A stretch of DNA of 64,000 nt from Nymphaea colorata (Eukaryota; Streptophyta; Magnoliopsida; Nymphaeales; Nymphaeaceae), in NCBI RefSeq assembly GCF_008831285.2, contig NC_045145.1, positions 3,512,723 to 3,576,722 of the forward strand, read 5' to 3'. Positions 1-11,614 of this stretch are shown in pieces. Under the pieces are notes generated by a model, which did not search any database, was not told the DNA's origin, and worked only from the letters and a program-made list of their open reading frames with translations. The position numbers and the translations under genes were made by a program. Each line of letters opens with the position of its first letter. Positions within the stretch are counted from its first letter, which is position 1.

Positions 1-106
1 AATTCAATTGAGCTGCAGAATTGTTTGCGCAGCGATTAGAAGCTTACTGCATTTATCGTTTCCTGTATAGAACTCACGAGCTAATTAATTGAGTGTGATG
101 GATCAG

Positions 107-346
107 CATCTTTGCAGGGTTCAGAGAGTGGTGTTACTGGAATAGCAGAAAAAAAAACGAAGGAATTTAAAAGGTGGTGGTGGTGGTCGTGGTGGTGCCA
201 TGGGCATTGGCAGCAGAGGAGGTTTCAGGGGTGGAGGCATTGGTTATCATGCCAGGAGCGCTGCTGTTGCGCTTGATCACAGTTTGAGGACGACGATGTC
301 TGCCGTCTCAATGTCCAGCTTGATCATAATTGTCTTTCTGGTGTAG
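107..346 (+). pseudogene. Exon 2 of a Gly-rich secreted-peptide gene, frameshifted
   Basis: This is the counterpart of exon 2 of the intact gene at 18861-19377; its exon 1 lies left of the window. The acceptor AG at 105-106 is kept. A run of nine A after position 148 replaces the eight-base AAGTAAAA of the other copy. This one-base gain moves the Gly/Arg codons into a Trp-rich frame that soon stops. A further three bases are gained near 220. The original stop codon position (344-346) and the hydrophobic-tail codons remain visible in the lost frame. A homopolymer sequencing error could mimic the break, so call it a probable pseudogene. Confidence 0.7.
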
Positions 347-1499
347 GAAGGAACTTGGCATTCTGATAATCTTGTGATGTACCCATGGTTCCATGGAGAT
401 GAGATCGCCATCTGAATTTGCGACACTATGATATGGGCAATCCATTTATTAACATTGCAACAACGACCAATCAAGAAGCTCACGTAACAGGCTGGAGCAA
501 ATTAAAACATCAGTTTTATTACCTCAGGTGAGCATCAGATTTACAAAAATGTTAAAATTTCAAAGTTCAGAAAAATGGGTAGATCTTAAACACATTCCAC
601 ATTTTCCACTGCGTGCAGAAAAAAATAATTCCAGCAATCCTGCATGATAAACCTGTGAATTATGATACACTTCAGTTCAATCTGATAGAACACCCTTTTG
701 CGGATTTACTTTGATATACGAAGAACTTTAGTTGCTGAACCGGTGTCATGCTTCTGGATAGCAATTATACTGTCCATGTGCAAGACTGAATAACGTTCAT
801 AATCAATATGCTCCGCCAATCAAATTAACTTCACCTGTCGAGCAAGGTAAGGAAGCAGCAAAGCGAAGTCTTGCAACAGCAGAAATGGATCAGGAGAAAC
901 AAAAGGAAGATAGACAAGTATCCAGCGCTTGAAAACCCATCTGATATACGAACATATGTAGGACTTGTTCTGAGAAGGAAAGTACAATTGTAACCATTTG
1001 AAAAAAGTGCTAAGAAAACTACGGAAAATTGAAAGGGTCTCCCAGATCATGGTTTGATCTATTGTGATGAACGGTTGAAAGGAAAAAACTAACCTGCATT
1101 TTTATCATGTAGCATTAGTTTGACGGACCTTATGATTGAACTGAGTGAGTTTTGGTTAGCCAGAATCACCATTCACTCACTCCAACAGCCCAAGCCCAAG
1201 TAATTGTTTATTGTCAAGTCACACCACCTCCATAAACATCAACAAATTTTAACTCTTTGGTCACAGCTTACAAAGAATCCACAAGCTACCATCGCAGCAG
1301 TATATATGCAAGCCGGAAAGATGGAATTCTCAAGCAACAAGTGTTTGTGCATGCTACAACCATGGGCTAATGCAGCTCATAGACGAAGCACAAATCCCAC
1401 CAATAAAGCTAAATCATAATCACCAAAACAACCAGCAAATAAAGTTAGTGTCAGTAGCTCACCAATAAACGCATTTGCAAGTAGCTGCTCATAAATTAA

Positions 1500-1640
1500 C
1501 TGCAAATATACTAGCAAACTACCTAATATAGTCACCATCAATGTTCTCTGCAATGCAATCCAGAAGATATAATGTAGGTAACTTCTGTTCTTTACAATGC
1601 TAATCCAACATAACGTTATGATTGCGGCTAGCAGATGAAG
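1500..1640 (-). pseudogene. PCF11-like CID-domain fragment (first copy)
   Basis: On the minus strand one frame reads KEQKLPTLYLLDCIAENI followed by DGDYIR. This fits the core helix of the CTD-interacting domain (CID) of PCF11/PCFS-type pre-mRNA 3'-end processing factors, where KLPxLYLLDxIxxNI is characteristic. In-frame stops lie just before it (after HNVMLD) and just after it, so no functional protein is encoded. The identical fragment is in the second duplication copy near 20527-20667. The surrounding minus-strand sequence (1600-1880) stays open for 93 codons in both copies, but I do not recognise it. The call rests on one motif. Confidence 0.5.
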
Positions 1641-3029
1641 CAGTTGACATAAGGGCAGCAACACTAGTCAAAAAACCTGTTAAAGATTGAAAAGGTCTCT
1701 CTCTGAGGCAAAGACCTTTGGACCTTTGGAGATCCTTCAACAACCAGCAAAGAGAGAGGAGGCCTTCAGGGAGCCTTGTCAAGTGCACAGAAGAAAGATT
1801 GGTGAAAAGCTCTTCTATTTGGTTTCCTTTTGCAAAGATACTATCAATCGCTCCACATGGACTGAACTGCATTCTCACCATAGCCAGACCCAGCGACCCA
1901 TATTATGCTGGGATTTGGCATTAATACTCCAGCTAAAAATGCTAAATCCCTATTTTCTAGCGTGTATAGTGTCTGAAAAGAACAATGACGTGCCTACTGG
2001 TGAAGTGGTGCCAATTAGAACCATCGGCATCACTGCTTCAACGTTAAATTGTGCAGTAGCTATTTGAGTAGTGTAGGAAGATATAAAAAATGCCTGATAA
2101 GGTAGCATAGGTTAAAAAGGAACAGGCATCAGCATTCAGTACTAATCCATTTGGATGGGAGTCCCTTCTATTAGCAAAATAAATGTAAAAATGAGCCCTG
2201 CACAACTCTTGTACCCAAAAGCTCATCAGCATATCGTGAACCTAGCTAAACACATGCAACGAACTTAAGGATAAAACAACAATCAACAACCGCAAGGAAG
2301 GACTCACTTAGGCTGCTTCCTTCCAACAGGAAAAACAAGAGGGCATTTCAGGCTTTCAGCCTAACCAAGTGTCCTGTCAAGCTGTTGCAAAGGAGGTCCC
2401 TACAAAGTAATGTGATGAAATAAGAAACTTACTGCAAAACAAGTCTAGAAGGGACAACAAGGCTGCAAATAAGATTGACAACATAAAACAAATAAACCCA
2501 AATGTGCTGAAATAACAGAAACAAAATGTATTGATAGGAAAAATGTACAGAAATAACACGAACAACTTGACTATCTGAGAGAATATATTCTAGACATATT
2601 ATGAAAATACCACATCAACCACATTTAATGTGGTGATTGATATCATGAAACTAAGTACCTAAACATTGAATTAGAGTAGTGAACATCTAAAAGAGACACC
2701 CAAGCATGTTCCGGAACTACAAAATATGCATTCGGAACTACAAAATATGGATTCGAAGTCACTAAGCATGACAACAACAAATAAAAATAATGATCACAAA
2801 ATTTGGAAAAGAAGACGCGCAAAACTAAGTCAGGTGATATAGGATTGCTGCTGATTCAATTCAAATCAACCTGAATCTACTGAATCTGGAACTGGTTTTG
2901 ATAATGCAGGATTCCACAAAAAGAACAGTCCTTTGGGTTCTCTCTTCAGAAATTTGAGCGCCTACATCAATGGTTATTTCATCAATAAAAAGAGAGGTAA
3001 CAACAAAAGCCCAAGAGAAATTACAAACA

Positions 3030-4240
3030 GGAAACCACATTGCTCTATGCGGCCACTGTGTTCTAGCAGAGTGGTTTGCTGCCGCTGCTCGATCCCATAT
3101 GTACAGTAGGACATTAATTCCTCCACTGGCTAATTGCCAGCCTGAGATCCACCAGTTCAGTCCACAAGCTTCTTGGTCATGAGCACTATATTTGCCAATT
3201 AAAGATGAAACTATCTCTTCTACCACTTGCAAGGGATACGAGATTTCAGTAAAGAACACAAGCTAGTTACGCCTCCTCTTCCCAAAACTCCTCGTTCATA
3301 AAAAGCGTGTCCTACTTTAAGCCAAGAATTATTCTTATCACCCAACCAATCAAAAGGAAAACTTCATTCCTAAAAAATATCCAGGGGAACCAGTTGTTTC
3401 AAAAGATAGAAGCAAAAAGGTCCCTGAATCCTTTACTTTTTTTGTGCTGTTTTCTTCTCAATGGAGAACTCAAAATAGCGTTGCTTACTAGCAGAACACC
3501 ACATTGAAAACCCGAAGACGGCGAGCCAAACCTGCTTAGCTACTGATGCATGCCACAAGGAACTGCTGAATTGTTGAGAATTGAGACCAATAGCAATATG
3601 CCTGCCATGAGGAGCCCAACTGATGCTTATAAATAGGCCATTCTGGACATCAACTCAGGTGCGGTCCCATCTGATGCATTCCAGATAAATATGGAATGCC
3701 CAAAAGCAATTGTTACAATGTTGCTGCTGCTCCAGTCGAGAAGATTTAGACAGAAATCATCCAGAAGGTCGGTGCATCTAGAGTTTCTGCAGACTGAGCA
3801 ACTAAAACGAGGTAGGCCATCACCACTCCAAAAGGGAAATAATGGAACGAAAAAATGGCCCAAAACTCAATTAACCAAGAATGAACTACGTTAACATATA
3901 TTGAAACAAAGGCTAACCGCCTCGAGAATGCGTCTGGGAGGCTTCATGGAGCTAAAACTGCTGTGGAGACCAACACCAGACTTCCTTCAAGACGGTCTTC
4001 ACTGATTCCGAAGATGTGCTTCTAAGAGAAAGGATCCTGGTCTGGTTCGTCAGACATAACTCCGTAAGACGCCTTTGATATGCTTCTTGGGATGTACAAC
4101 TAATGACCAATGGCTTCTGCCTCTTTGAATCCACCATTAAATACTGAGAAAGTAGAGGACCATGGCACCTCTGTTCGGAATGAACCCGCCAGAATTAACA
4201 CAGCAAATCTATTTAGACTTCTCAGTCGAGGTTGTTGCAT
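3030..4240 (-). pseudogene. CDC20-like WD40 (APC/C activator) pseudogene, first copy
   Basis: Minus-strand translation gives CDC20 blocks in the expected order. RFIPNRGA is followed by SQEAYQRRLTE and TRILSLRSTSSES, then a KPPRRI segment. WD40 pieces follow: LLDDFCLNLLDWSSSNIV, WNASDGTAPEL, ISWAPHGRHIAIGLN and CGLNWWISGWQLASGG, then YIWDRAAAANHSARTQWP. In plants CDC20 activates the anaphase-promoting complex. This copy cannot make it: the frame breaks after RFIPNRGA, again at the LDAP motif (one base lost), and most C-terminal WD repeats are missing. The same breaks occur at 22080-23330, so the gene was dead before the segmental duplication. Confidence 0.75.
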
Positions 4241-4788
4241 TTTGGGAGAAAAGCAACATTGAGAAGGGAAAATAAAAGGACGAAGACGACAGAGGTTCCA
4301 GTTTTTCTCAATATTTCATGGAAATTGGGAAAACGAGACATAACCAAAGGAGAATCCCAGAATCCTGGTTGTACTGAAATTGATGTGAATATTACAAGAA
4401 ATGAGGAGAAGCTAGCGTTGAAATCTACGAAGAGAAACACCAGCACATTCAGGAAAACGGGAAACCTTGTGGAGAATTCCCCAAACAAACCGGAGAAATT
4501 CCTTCACTTCTGGACCAAACAACATTATCGGCCCATCAACAACATTATCGGCCCATCAACAAATATAACTCAAACAAAAGAAGGAAAAGAACCGAAATCA
4601 CCACGAACAGAGACAATCTGAAAGCACAAATTAGAACGGGCAGAAGTCAGGCAGATTATCGCACGTATTGCCTCCACGGCGGATTTCTGGGAGCCAGTCG
4701 CTGTTGAAGAATTGGGCGCTTAGATTCTCGGACGACGGCCATTCTCTTTTAAATTTAGGTATTTAAGATGACGACATTGGAGGGTTAA

Positions 4789-5209
4789 GGGCATGTTTGG
4801 TTGGAAGGAAAGGGAGGGAAAGGGAGGATTCAATCCATCCTGTGTTTGGTTGGCTAATTACAAAGGAGGGAAAGAGAGAAAGTCTGTTTGAATGGAAGGG
4901 GAGGGAAAGGAAAGAAAAGAAAAGGAAATGATTGTATAGTGTAAATTCAATCCCCTCCCAAAGAAAAGGGAGTAAGTACAAAAGTGTTGACTGCCCACAA
5001 TACCCTTCCACGTTTTTTTTCTCTCTGCCTCTCAACCTTTTGACTATTGAAGGTATTATTATAAATTGTATCGTTTTCTTTTCATTCCATTCACTTTTAT
5101 CCAAACAAGCTTTTATAATCACCTCTTTCCATTCCATTCCCTTCTCTTCTCTTTCTCTTCCCTTTCCATTCCTTTCCCTCCCTCCCTTTCCCTCCAACCA
5201 AACAGGACG
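4789..5209. mobile_element. PIF/Harbinger (Tourist-like) MITE, first copy
   Basis: A 421-bp element has inverted ends, GGGCATGTTTGGTTGG on the left and the complement of CGTCCTGTTTGGTTGG on the right. It is flanked on both sides by TAA (4786-4788 and 5210-5212), the three-base target site typical of PIF/Harbinger. The interior is purine-rich on the left arm and pyrimidine-rich on the right, so the transcript could fold into a long hairpin. It encodes no transposase. A homologous element with a lost right end is in the second copy (24316-24745). Confidence 0.75.
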
Positions 5210-5212
5210 TAA

Positions 5213-7084
5213 CTGTAATACGCCATCTGACGGATATTGCCACCGGCGGGCAACGGTATTTATAGTTTACGGTGTTTTTTAGTGGTATTAGGTATATTTT
5301 AATTGCTCCTTTTAATATGTCGATGGTTGTTAAAATATTTTTTAATATAAAATAAAATTTTTGAATAATAAAATGTATATCATTATTAAATAAAAATAAC
5401 AAAAAAATTAAAAAAATGTTAATCTGGCCGAATCGAGCCCATTGGAGGTAATTTAAGGGTGCTGTGTATCATTCAATATTCTTTCAAATTTTTTATATTT
5501 AAAAAAAAACAAAATATATTAATAGTATGGCAAAGAAATTTCAAAAATTTAATTTATTAAAATCTTTTTTTATAAAGCATAAAAGATTGAGACGAAATTG
5601 GTTGTTTTCATTTTCATACTTATTTCAAAAGATTTTGAATTCTCTTGTTTCCTTTTTTTCTTTTTTTTTTTTTACATCTTGATCCCTATCACAGTCCTTA
5701 TAATGTTAAAGTTATAAGCAAAGAGCTTTTCCTCTTCATCACTATGAGTCTATGTTAGTCTAATTCATCTTAGTAATGTTTTTTACTTTTAAACATAATC
5801 ATAAATAGAGTTTGAGAGAGGTTTTCTTCGATATAATACAACGAGCTTAAAAAAAAGAAAAATACAAAAAATAACTTTAAAAAAAAAACTAAAACTATCA
5901 GTACAAACATAAAAAAATAAGTATATTACAACAAAGTAAAAAAAAAGAATAAAAAAACTGATTGGCATTAAAAAAATGACAAAATTAAAAAAAAAATCAT
6001 GTGTTTTTCGTTTTTATTCTTTTTTAAAAAAATGTGTTTTTTATTTTAAACGAAATTTTTATTTATTACATTTTTTCATCTTTTTTTAAATGCAGTTTCA
6101 AAAAAAACCAAGTTTTTTGTGATTAAAAGCCTTTTAAGTATTCAAAATAGTAGATGCATGAAAAGACAAATTGAAAGCATGTTTCAAAAGAAATTGCCAC
6201 ACTTGCTACAACATTGATTGACTTGTCAATTGTCATTGACATTATATACTGGGACGCATAAAAATATGAAAAAATTAGTTTAATGAGTTTTTCATGCTCC
6301 TGTTGCTACTCTTTGGTTTCGCACCACACCTGGCTGGTGGTATGCTCGAGTAGCTTCGAGGGGACATAACATAATTGATTGGACTAATAGGTCAGTGCAA
6401 GTGATTAATATGGATGCTACTAGTTTGGATTGCAAACCTTAAGTAGCCCCAAAGGCCATATTATTATATTTGACTAGAGTAACAGGTTCGGTTGGATTAT
6501 TAGTTTATACTATAATTGTTCACCACTTAAGCCTCCAAGCAAACTCAAAACATGGTTACTTATAAGTAGAGTTCAAATTATTTGTTATCTTTTCAAAAAT
6601 CAAGTTTTGTCAAAATTGAGTTTTTTGAAACTCAGATTTGGTGTCGTCGTAGCAAAACAAAAAAACATTGATTTGAAGGCAAAAGCAACAGCGTTTCTGG
6701 AGTATCATTTATTATATAAAGATATAAAAAAAATAACTAGAAACTGGTTTCAAAACTAATTGATCATCGATAGAGGAAAGAAATTTGTGGGGAATCCAAA
6801 TTAGTGGACCAGTTTTAAAACCAAATTAAGTTTTAGTTAATGTATTGGTGTGCATTGGCTTGTGCCGACTGATACGGGCCAAGTTTTTTTTTTTTTTTGT
6901 CTAAACATCGGTCTTTAAATAAGTTGACTTTGACATGTCCAATTTCTATGCGTATTTTTTTTAATGTAAACGTCAGCCTTTAATTAAATTGGTTTTGACG
7001 TGTCCAATTTAATAAAAATGGAAAGCCATTAGGAATTTTAATTTAAGTATTAAACAGCGACGTCAACTGCACCCACTAGTTAAG
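5213..7084. other. AT-rich spacer, no gene seen
   Basis: Poly-A and poly-T tracts dominate. No open frame of credible length or recognisable motif appears on either strand. The stretch matches 24750-27265 in the second duplication copy, interrupted by small indels. I see no RNA gene in it. Confidence 0.6.
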
Positions 7085-7415
7085 GCTGGGCATCAGACAG
7101 ACTGGTACCCACTCGGGGTTGGGCTCCAACTAGAAAATTAGGTATTGCGTTGGTTTGATAAGTTGTTGGGCTGGCTCGGTTGGCTCGACTAGGCTTGAGT
7201 TGGTTCTGTGAGATATTTTTAATATTATTTGTATTGTTTATATATATAATTATATATATTTTATTATGATTAATTACATATATATTATTTTATATTTAAA
7301 AATATATTTTTTTAATTTTAATCGAACCCAACCCAAACTCGAGTTTCAAATATTGAGCCATACTTGAGCTGAAGTTTGGAGTGTTGAATTGGGCTCACCC
7401 CGATGCCCACCAGTA
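7085..7415. mobile_element. hAT-like non-autonomous element, first copy
   Basis: The left end GGCTGGGCATC and the right end GATGCCCACC are inverted relative to each other. They flank G/C-rich shoulders and a very AT-rich core around 7220-7320. This layout resembles the clear hAT MITE at 62758-63124. I could not identify a clean 8-bp target duplication. The same element lies at 27267-27610, so it predates the segmental duplication. Confidence 0.5.
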
Positions 7416-7855
7416 CAGTAACAGTGTAACAGTAAGCCTGTTCCTTTATAACATAAACGTTTCTTCCTAAGAATTTATTTTTCCTTGTTTGACATCAAAC
7501 AGTGATGGTATGGTGATTACGTCACAGCGTAGAAACCAGCGTCCTTTGGATCACGCGGTACACTTAATTGTAGAGCTTCGTTAATTTCATGTGAGCCGGC
7601 AAGAAATTTCCATCATACTTCTTAATATTCTCTGCTCGTTTCTTCGAATTGTCTTTGCCGATCATTTCTTTAGCTTTCTCTTGAATCTTTTGTTCACCAA
7701 ATGTTAAGATGGAAAATTGTCCACATAGTTTACATCAGAGATCTTGCCAAAAGTGATGACTCCTTTGATGGCAGTCTCGACCTCAATTTTCTTGACTTCT
7801 TCAACAAAATCTTGATCTAAATCAAAATTTCAAAAACATGTGATTATGAAAGAGT

Positions 7856-8788
7856 AAGCCTGGGCACTGGGCCGGGCCGTTGCCGGGTACCCAGGCTGAT
7901 CCGGGCTCGGGTTCCATTACGAACTAAATGGGTTTCAATCCAGCCCAGCCCGACAAATGTCGGGCTGGGCCCGGGTAGTAGCACTGACTACCCAGGGGCC
8001 CAATTGGCCCCATCACCCCCAACTTCAAGGACATCCACCAAAGCATCAACCCCAACTTCACCCCTTATGGTCTCGAGATTCATGTCACGGCAACGGGTGC
8101 GGAGAATAGGGGAGGAGGATCAGAGGGCGAGCTAGGAGTGGAGGTGAGCGTGGATCACCGGTTGCTGGGCGGCTATGTAGGAGGAGAGGGGTGAAGTCAG
8201 GGGCGATGCTGATCGCCGAATAGCTTCTTGCTAAAGGGGGTGGTCGATCAGGTGGATCACGCCCTGGGTTGTGACATTGGAGAAGACATGGTCAGAGAGG
8301 TTGACGTCGTGGATGAAGACCATAAAGCGGCCAAGGATGAAGTTGGCGGGGAGGCCAAGCGGGGAGGAGCAGGGCCATCTAGGCCGAGCGGGGAGGAGCA
8401 GGGCCATCTAGGCCGAGCGGGGAGAAGCAGGGCCATCTAGGCCTACTCCTCCCAAAACCTGGCAGGGTTCAACACCAAAGACGAGGCACTGCCAAGAACA
8501 ACAGCGTTAAGGCCTGCCCTAGAATGGACGATTTCTTCCTGGTGTAGATAACATGGTGGACAACGAAAAGCGGGAAGGCGACCAAGAGGAGGATGCCGAT
8601 GGTCCTCGTGATAAGCCGGGCCGGGCCGGGCCGGGCCATGGACTAAAGGATCATGGCCGGGTACCCGGGCCGGCCCAGCCCGTTTAAAGGTGGACCGGGT
8701 ACCGGGCTGCCCGTTAAGTGCTCCGATAGGAACTGGGCAGGTTTGTAGCGGGTCGGGCCGGCTCGGCCTGGACCGATACCTAGGCGTA
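7856..8788. mobile_element. hAT-like element carrying a captured gene scrap, first copy only
   Basis: About 933 bp have inverted ends (TAAGCCTGGGCAC against TACGCCTAGGTAT read from the other end) and GGCCGGG-rich shoulders of about 130 and 180 bp. The interior is unrelated. The corresponding place in the second duplication copy, near 28085-28105, lacks the segment. This marks it as an insertion in the first copy after duplication, or a precise loss from the second. No convincing 8-bp target duplication is left. The unit AGCGGGGAGGAGCAGGGCCA with its flank is repeated about three times at 8358-8440. Confidence 0.55.
8231..8356 (-). pseudogene. Fasciclin-like (FAS1) domain fragment inside hAT-like element
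   Basis: A 41-residue minus-strand frame includes NFILGRFMVFIHDVNLSDHV and then FSNVTTQGVIHLID before a stop. The ending, a short beta segment, an N-rich turn and GVIHLID, resembles the C-terminal part of FAS1 domains in fasciclin-like arabinogalactan proteins. GC content is far above the flanks, as expected of captured coding sequence. The fragment is too short to be a gene, and the family assignment is tentative. Confidence 0.3.
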
Positions 8789-9737
8789 GGCGTGAGTGGT
8801 GAACGGGAAAAGTATTTCATTTTACCACCCAACGAAAAAACCGAACCACCGCTTTTTCTCTGCATTTAGTCTAGGAGGTCATTGCGAAGAAATCTCTAAA
8901 AAAAAGGTTTTTGAGAGTTCGACAAACGGTCAAGGATGCTTTGGCCGCTCTCTAAGGATACTTTACCACTCTATATTCTCCTCACAATGTCCTTGCGGCC
9001 CACCCCACTTTTTCTCTCTACTTTGAATGTGCCCAAAAAGGGAATTCCCTTTCTCAAATTTTCTTATAATTTTAAAATAGCGCTTCCTTTTGACATGTTT
9101 CTAATAAGTCCTCCATTTCAATAAAAACTATCCAAAAAAGTGCTTGAAGTAAACTGTCATTAATATGCTAACCATTCTCTAAGATGATAAGAACGTAATT
9201 GAGTGATAATGGGTAAACTTTTTGGTTTTTAAGGCTGGCCATTGGCCAGGCCAGCTCAGCACAAGGCTTAACAAAGTCGGCCTAAGGTTGGTCCGAACCC
9301 TTGCTCGACGGCCTAAACCCAGCTCACTTAGTTATTAAATTGAGTATGATTATCAGCTTTATGCCTATTCAATACTCGATTTGATGATTATTTGTGTTTG
9401 AAACACCTAATATTTTATATTTTAATGTCTAAAAAAATTTTAACGACGTGTCAAGGGTTAATATGGGTACCATCGGCGACACATGATGACTTTTTAACAG
9501 TATCAATGTCATTGACGATGCACTAAGAGTTTGTAAGTGAATCAATATATATATATATATAAAAGCATAAATATGCTCGGAAATTGAAATTTGAGAAAAG
9601 AAGAGTTACTCGGCGATTGCCTTTGCTGAGGAAGGAAACCGCCGAGAAAGTGAGGATACAGACGATGGAAGCAACTGTTCTCCTCCTATCAGTAAACAAA
9701 TTGAGTCGCTGGTCCGCGTCTACCTACTCACTTTCGC
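8789..9737. other. Intergenic spacer and distal promoter
   Basis: There is no supported gene. Near 9230-9330 lies a short GGCTGGCC-type G/C-rich patch like the shoulders of hAT-like elements. From about 9570 the sequence matches the promoter region of the gene at 28634 (28390 onward). It includes a TTTATATA box at 9738-9745, the counterpart of 28564-28572. Confidence 0.5.
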
Positions 9738-9807
9738 TTTATATACGGCGTGGTCTCTATGTGTTCTGAAGTTGCAGAACTAATTCTAACCATCTGATCT
9801 TCCCTCA

Positions 9808-10095
9808 ATGGCAATTCGATGGGTCTTCTTCTTTGGTGTTCCATCTCGATTCAACTCTGGCGTCCGAGTGCCCGGCCATCTCACCAGGTATTACATGTTC
9901 TGCAAACCTTCTGCAAATTTTTGTGTTCTCTTTCATCTTTTGTGTGACTTTCTGTACAGGGCAGGGACACCACCACTGGAATAGCGCAGGCAAAGCCAAA
10001 GGAAATTGAAAGAGGTGGAGGCAGAGGAAGAGCCGTGGATTCTTTCCCCTCACCAGAGCTTATGGCAATAGTTCCGCGGCTCAGTACCCTTTAGT
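9808..10095 (+). pseudogene. Chimeric secreted-peptide pseudogene
   Basis: The promoter and exon 1 (9808-9887) match those of the intact gene at 28634. Exon 2 (from about 9949) instead matches the gene at 39034, giving GRDTTTGIAQAKP. Several breaks are visible. A deletion in the signal-peptide codons shifts the frame. The acceptor AG used in the paralogues has become GAC near 9948. One base is gained after the KP codons. The hydrophobic tail is missing, because coding sequence joins 3' flank at about 10093. The intron would be only about 60 bp, against 166-2092 bp in intact members. From 10090 to 10420 the flank resembles that of the gene at 14681. Confidence 0.75.
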
Positions 10096-10099
10096 GGAA

Positions 10100-10944
10100 T
10101 TCATCAATTCTTTTGCTTCATGATCACATTTCTTTGATCATATATGTTGGTGATGTGATTGGGTTGAACATTGGAGATTGTGTGTTAAAGGTGGTAGGTA
10201 ACATTGATCACGTACGGCAATCCAATCTGTGTTAACATGATTAATTTTAAAAAGGAAAAAGTGTGTAAGGAAACGATTGAAAATAACGATTTTAATTTCT
10301 TTTAAATAGTTAAATTTTGACATGCATGGGGCACTCTTGAATCAGCCATGGAATGAAATCAATTTGGTAATCAAATTAGCTGGCCGAGTCAGCCAACTTT
10401 TGAGAGACCGAGTTATGTGCGCCACTCCATGTACACAATGAATGTATGTCGAGGATGGACCCTATTATTATTATGTATATGTAACGTTTCAATATTGACT
10501 TTAGTGAATGAAAATGCACATGCACATTTTTTAATTGAATGTTTTTATAAGGTAGACCTTGCTACATATATGTAAAATTCCAATAATGACCTTTGTACTA
10601 GAAAAGGTACATGTACATAATTACTTAAATGTCCTTGCATTGCATGGATGCAACATACGTTCTTAACGTGCATTCTTTCACACCACATGCATGCTTTCAC
10701 GCAAAGAAAGAAGATGGACAGGAAAAAGAAAAAAAAATGAGAGAGAGGTTCCCGCTAAAGGAAGGAAGGAAGGAGAACTAGGTTGCTAGTAAAGAAAGCT
10801 TGGCCTTGAAGCAGAAATGGCGTGAATGACAACAGAAGGAAAGGAATGTCGTTGTGGTTTTTTGTTCATGGACATTAAATGACAATGGCAATGGTTTCTG
10901 CAGGTTTTTTTTTTTTTTTTATAGTTGGACATTCAAGGAAATCA
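10100..10944. other. Intergenic; 3' flank of the pseudogene
   Basis: Up to about 10420 this resembles 15480-15830, the 3' flank of the intact gene at 14681. The remainder has no supported gene, only short A/G-rich stretches and a T-run at 10905-10920. Confidence 0.5.
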
Positions 10945-11220
10945 CAGGAGCACTTCCTTAGGAAGTTAAGGCAAATGTAATGACAAAGCTGAAAAAGGAA
11001 GAAAATGTCGACGCAACAAGTATGGTGTCATATGAATCTTACAAACGAGACAATGAGTGCATTCCAATTCATGTGGTAGATTCTCAGGAGCACTTCCTTA
11101 GGAAGTTAAGGCAAATGTAATGACAAAGCTGAAAAAGGAAGAAAATGTCGACGCAACAAGTATGGTGTCATATGAATCTTACAAACGAGACAATGAGTGC
11201 ATTCCAATTCATGTGGTAGA
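10945..11220. repeat. Perfect 136-bp tandem duplication
   Basis: Positions 10945-11080 and 11085-11220 read the same throughout, separated by four bases (TTCT). The identity means either a very recent duplication or an assembly artefact. It lies just upstream of the FAR1-like pseudogene. Confidence 0.9.
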
Positions 11221-11614
11221 TAATGTTACGATGTAACGTGTTTGTGATAGTTTACATGAGAATGAGATAAGAAATTTGTGGCATAACAAATGCATGAGAC
11301 AAAGAATTCATGGGATAAGTTTATGTATCACAGCTTATGTCATTATTTCGTAGCCATTCTTCTAGTTATTAATCGACAGGAATGAGAGAAGACACATGTA
11401 CAAAGTAGGTGGTAAGTAAAAAAAGATGAAATAATGTGATCATGTAATGAAAGGAATGATTATGAAATAATGAGATAATGAGTATACCAAGAAGGCCAAG
11501 AATGGTAATGAGAGAAAGAGATAACAATGTTTATATAATGTGAGATAAAATTCATTATTGATCAACAGACTTTATAGTGAAATAATGTTGAATGTTATTT
11601 GATGGAATGTATTT

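Larger units (their letters stand above)
1..9945. repeat. Segmental duplication, first copy (left end outside window)
   Basis: From the first base to about 9945 the sequence matches 19036 to about 28800 in the same order and orientation, with an offset of 19035 at the left end. It begins inside the intron of a peptide gene whose exon 1 lies left of the window. It ends just after the exon 1 donor of the pseudogene at 9808, where the copies diverge near 9945/28800. Shared contents are peptide-gene exon 2, PCF11-like and CDC20-like remnants on the minus strand, a Harbinger MITE, an AT-rich spacer, a hAT-like element, and a promoter with exon 1. Differences include a 0.93-kb insertion only here (7856-8788) and a MITE only in the other copy (23795-24270). 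Confidence 0.9.

Noticed and set aside
1377-1664. 95-codon minus-strand frame, also present at 20404-20691
   Set aside because: It overlaps the PCF11-like fragment in a different frame; its conservation only reflects the recent segmental duplication.
4763-5282. Overlapping frames on both strands (144 and 116 codons)
   Set aside because: They are created by the purine/pyrimidine arms of the Harbinger MITE at 4789-5209.
8443-8865. 140-codon Pro/Arg-rich minus-strand frame
   Set aside because: It runs through the G/C-rich shoulder of the hAT-like element; composition explains the openness.
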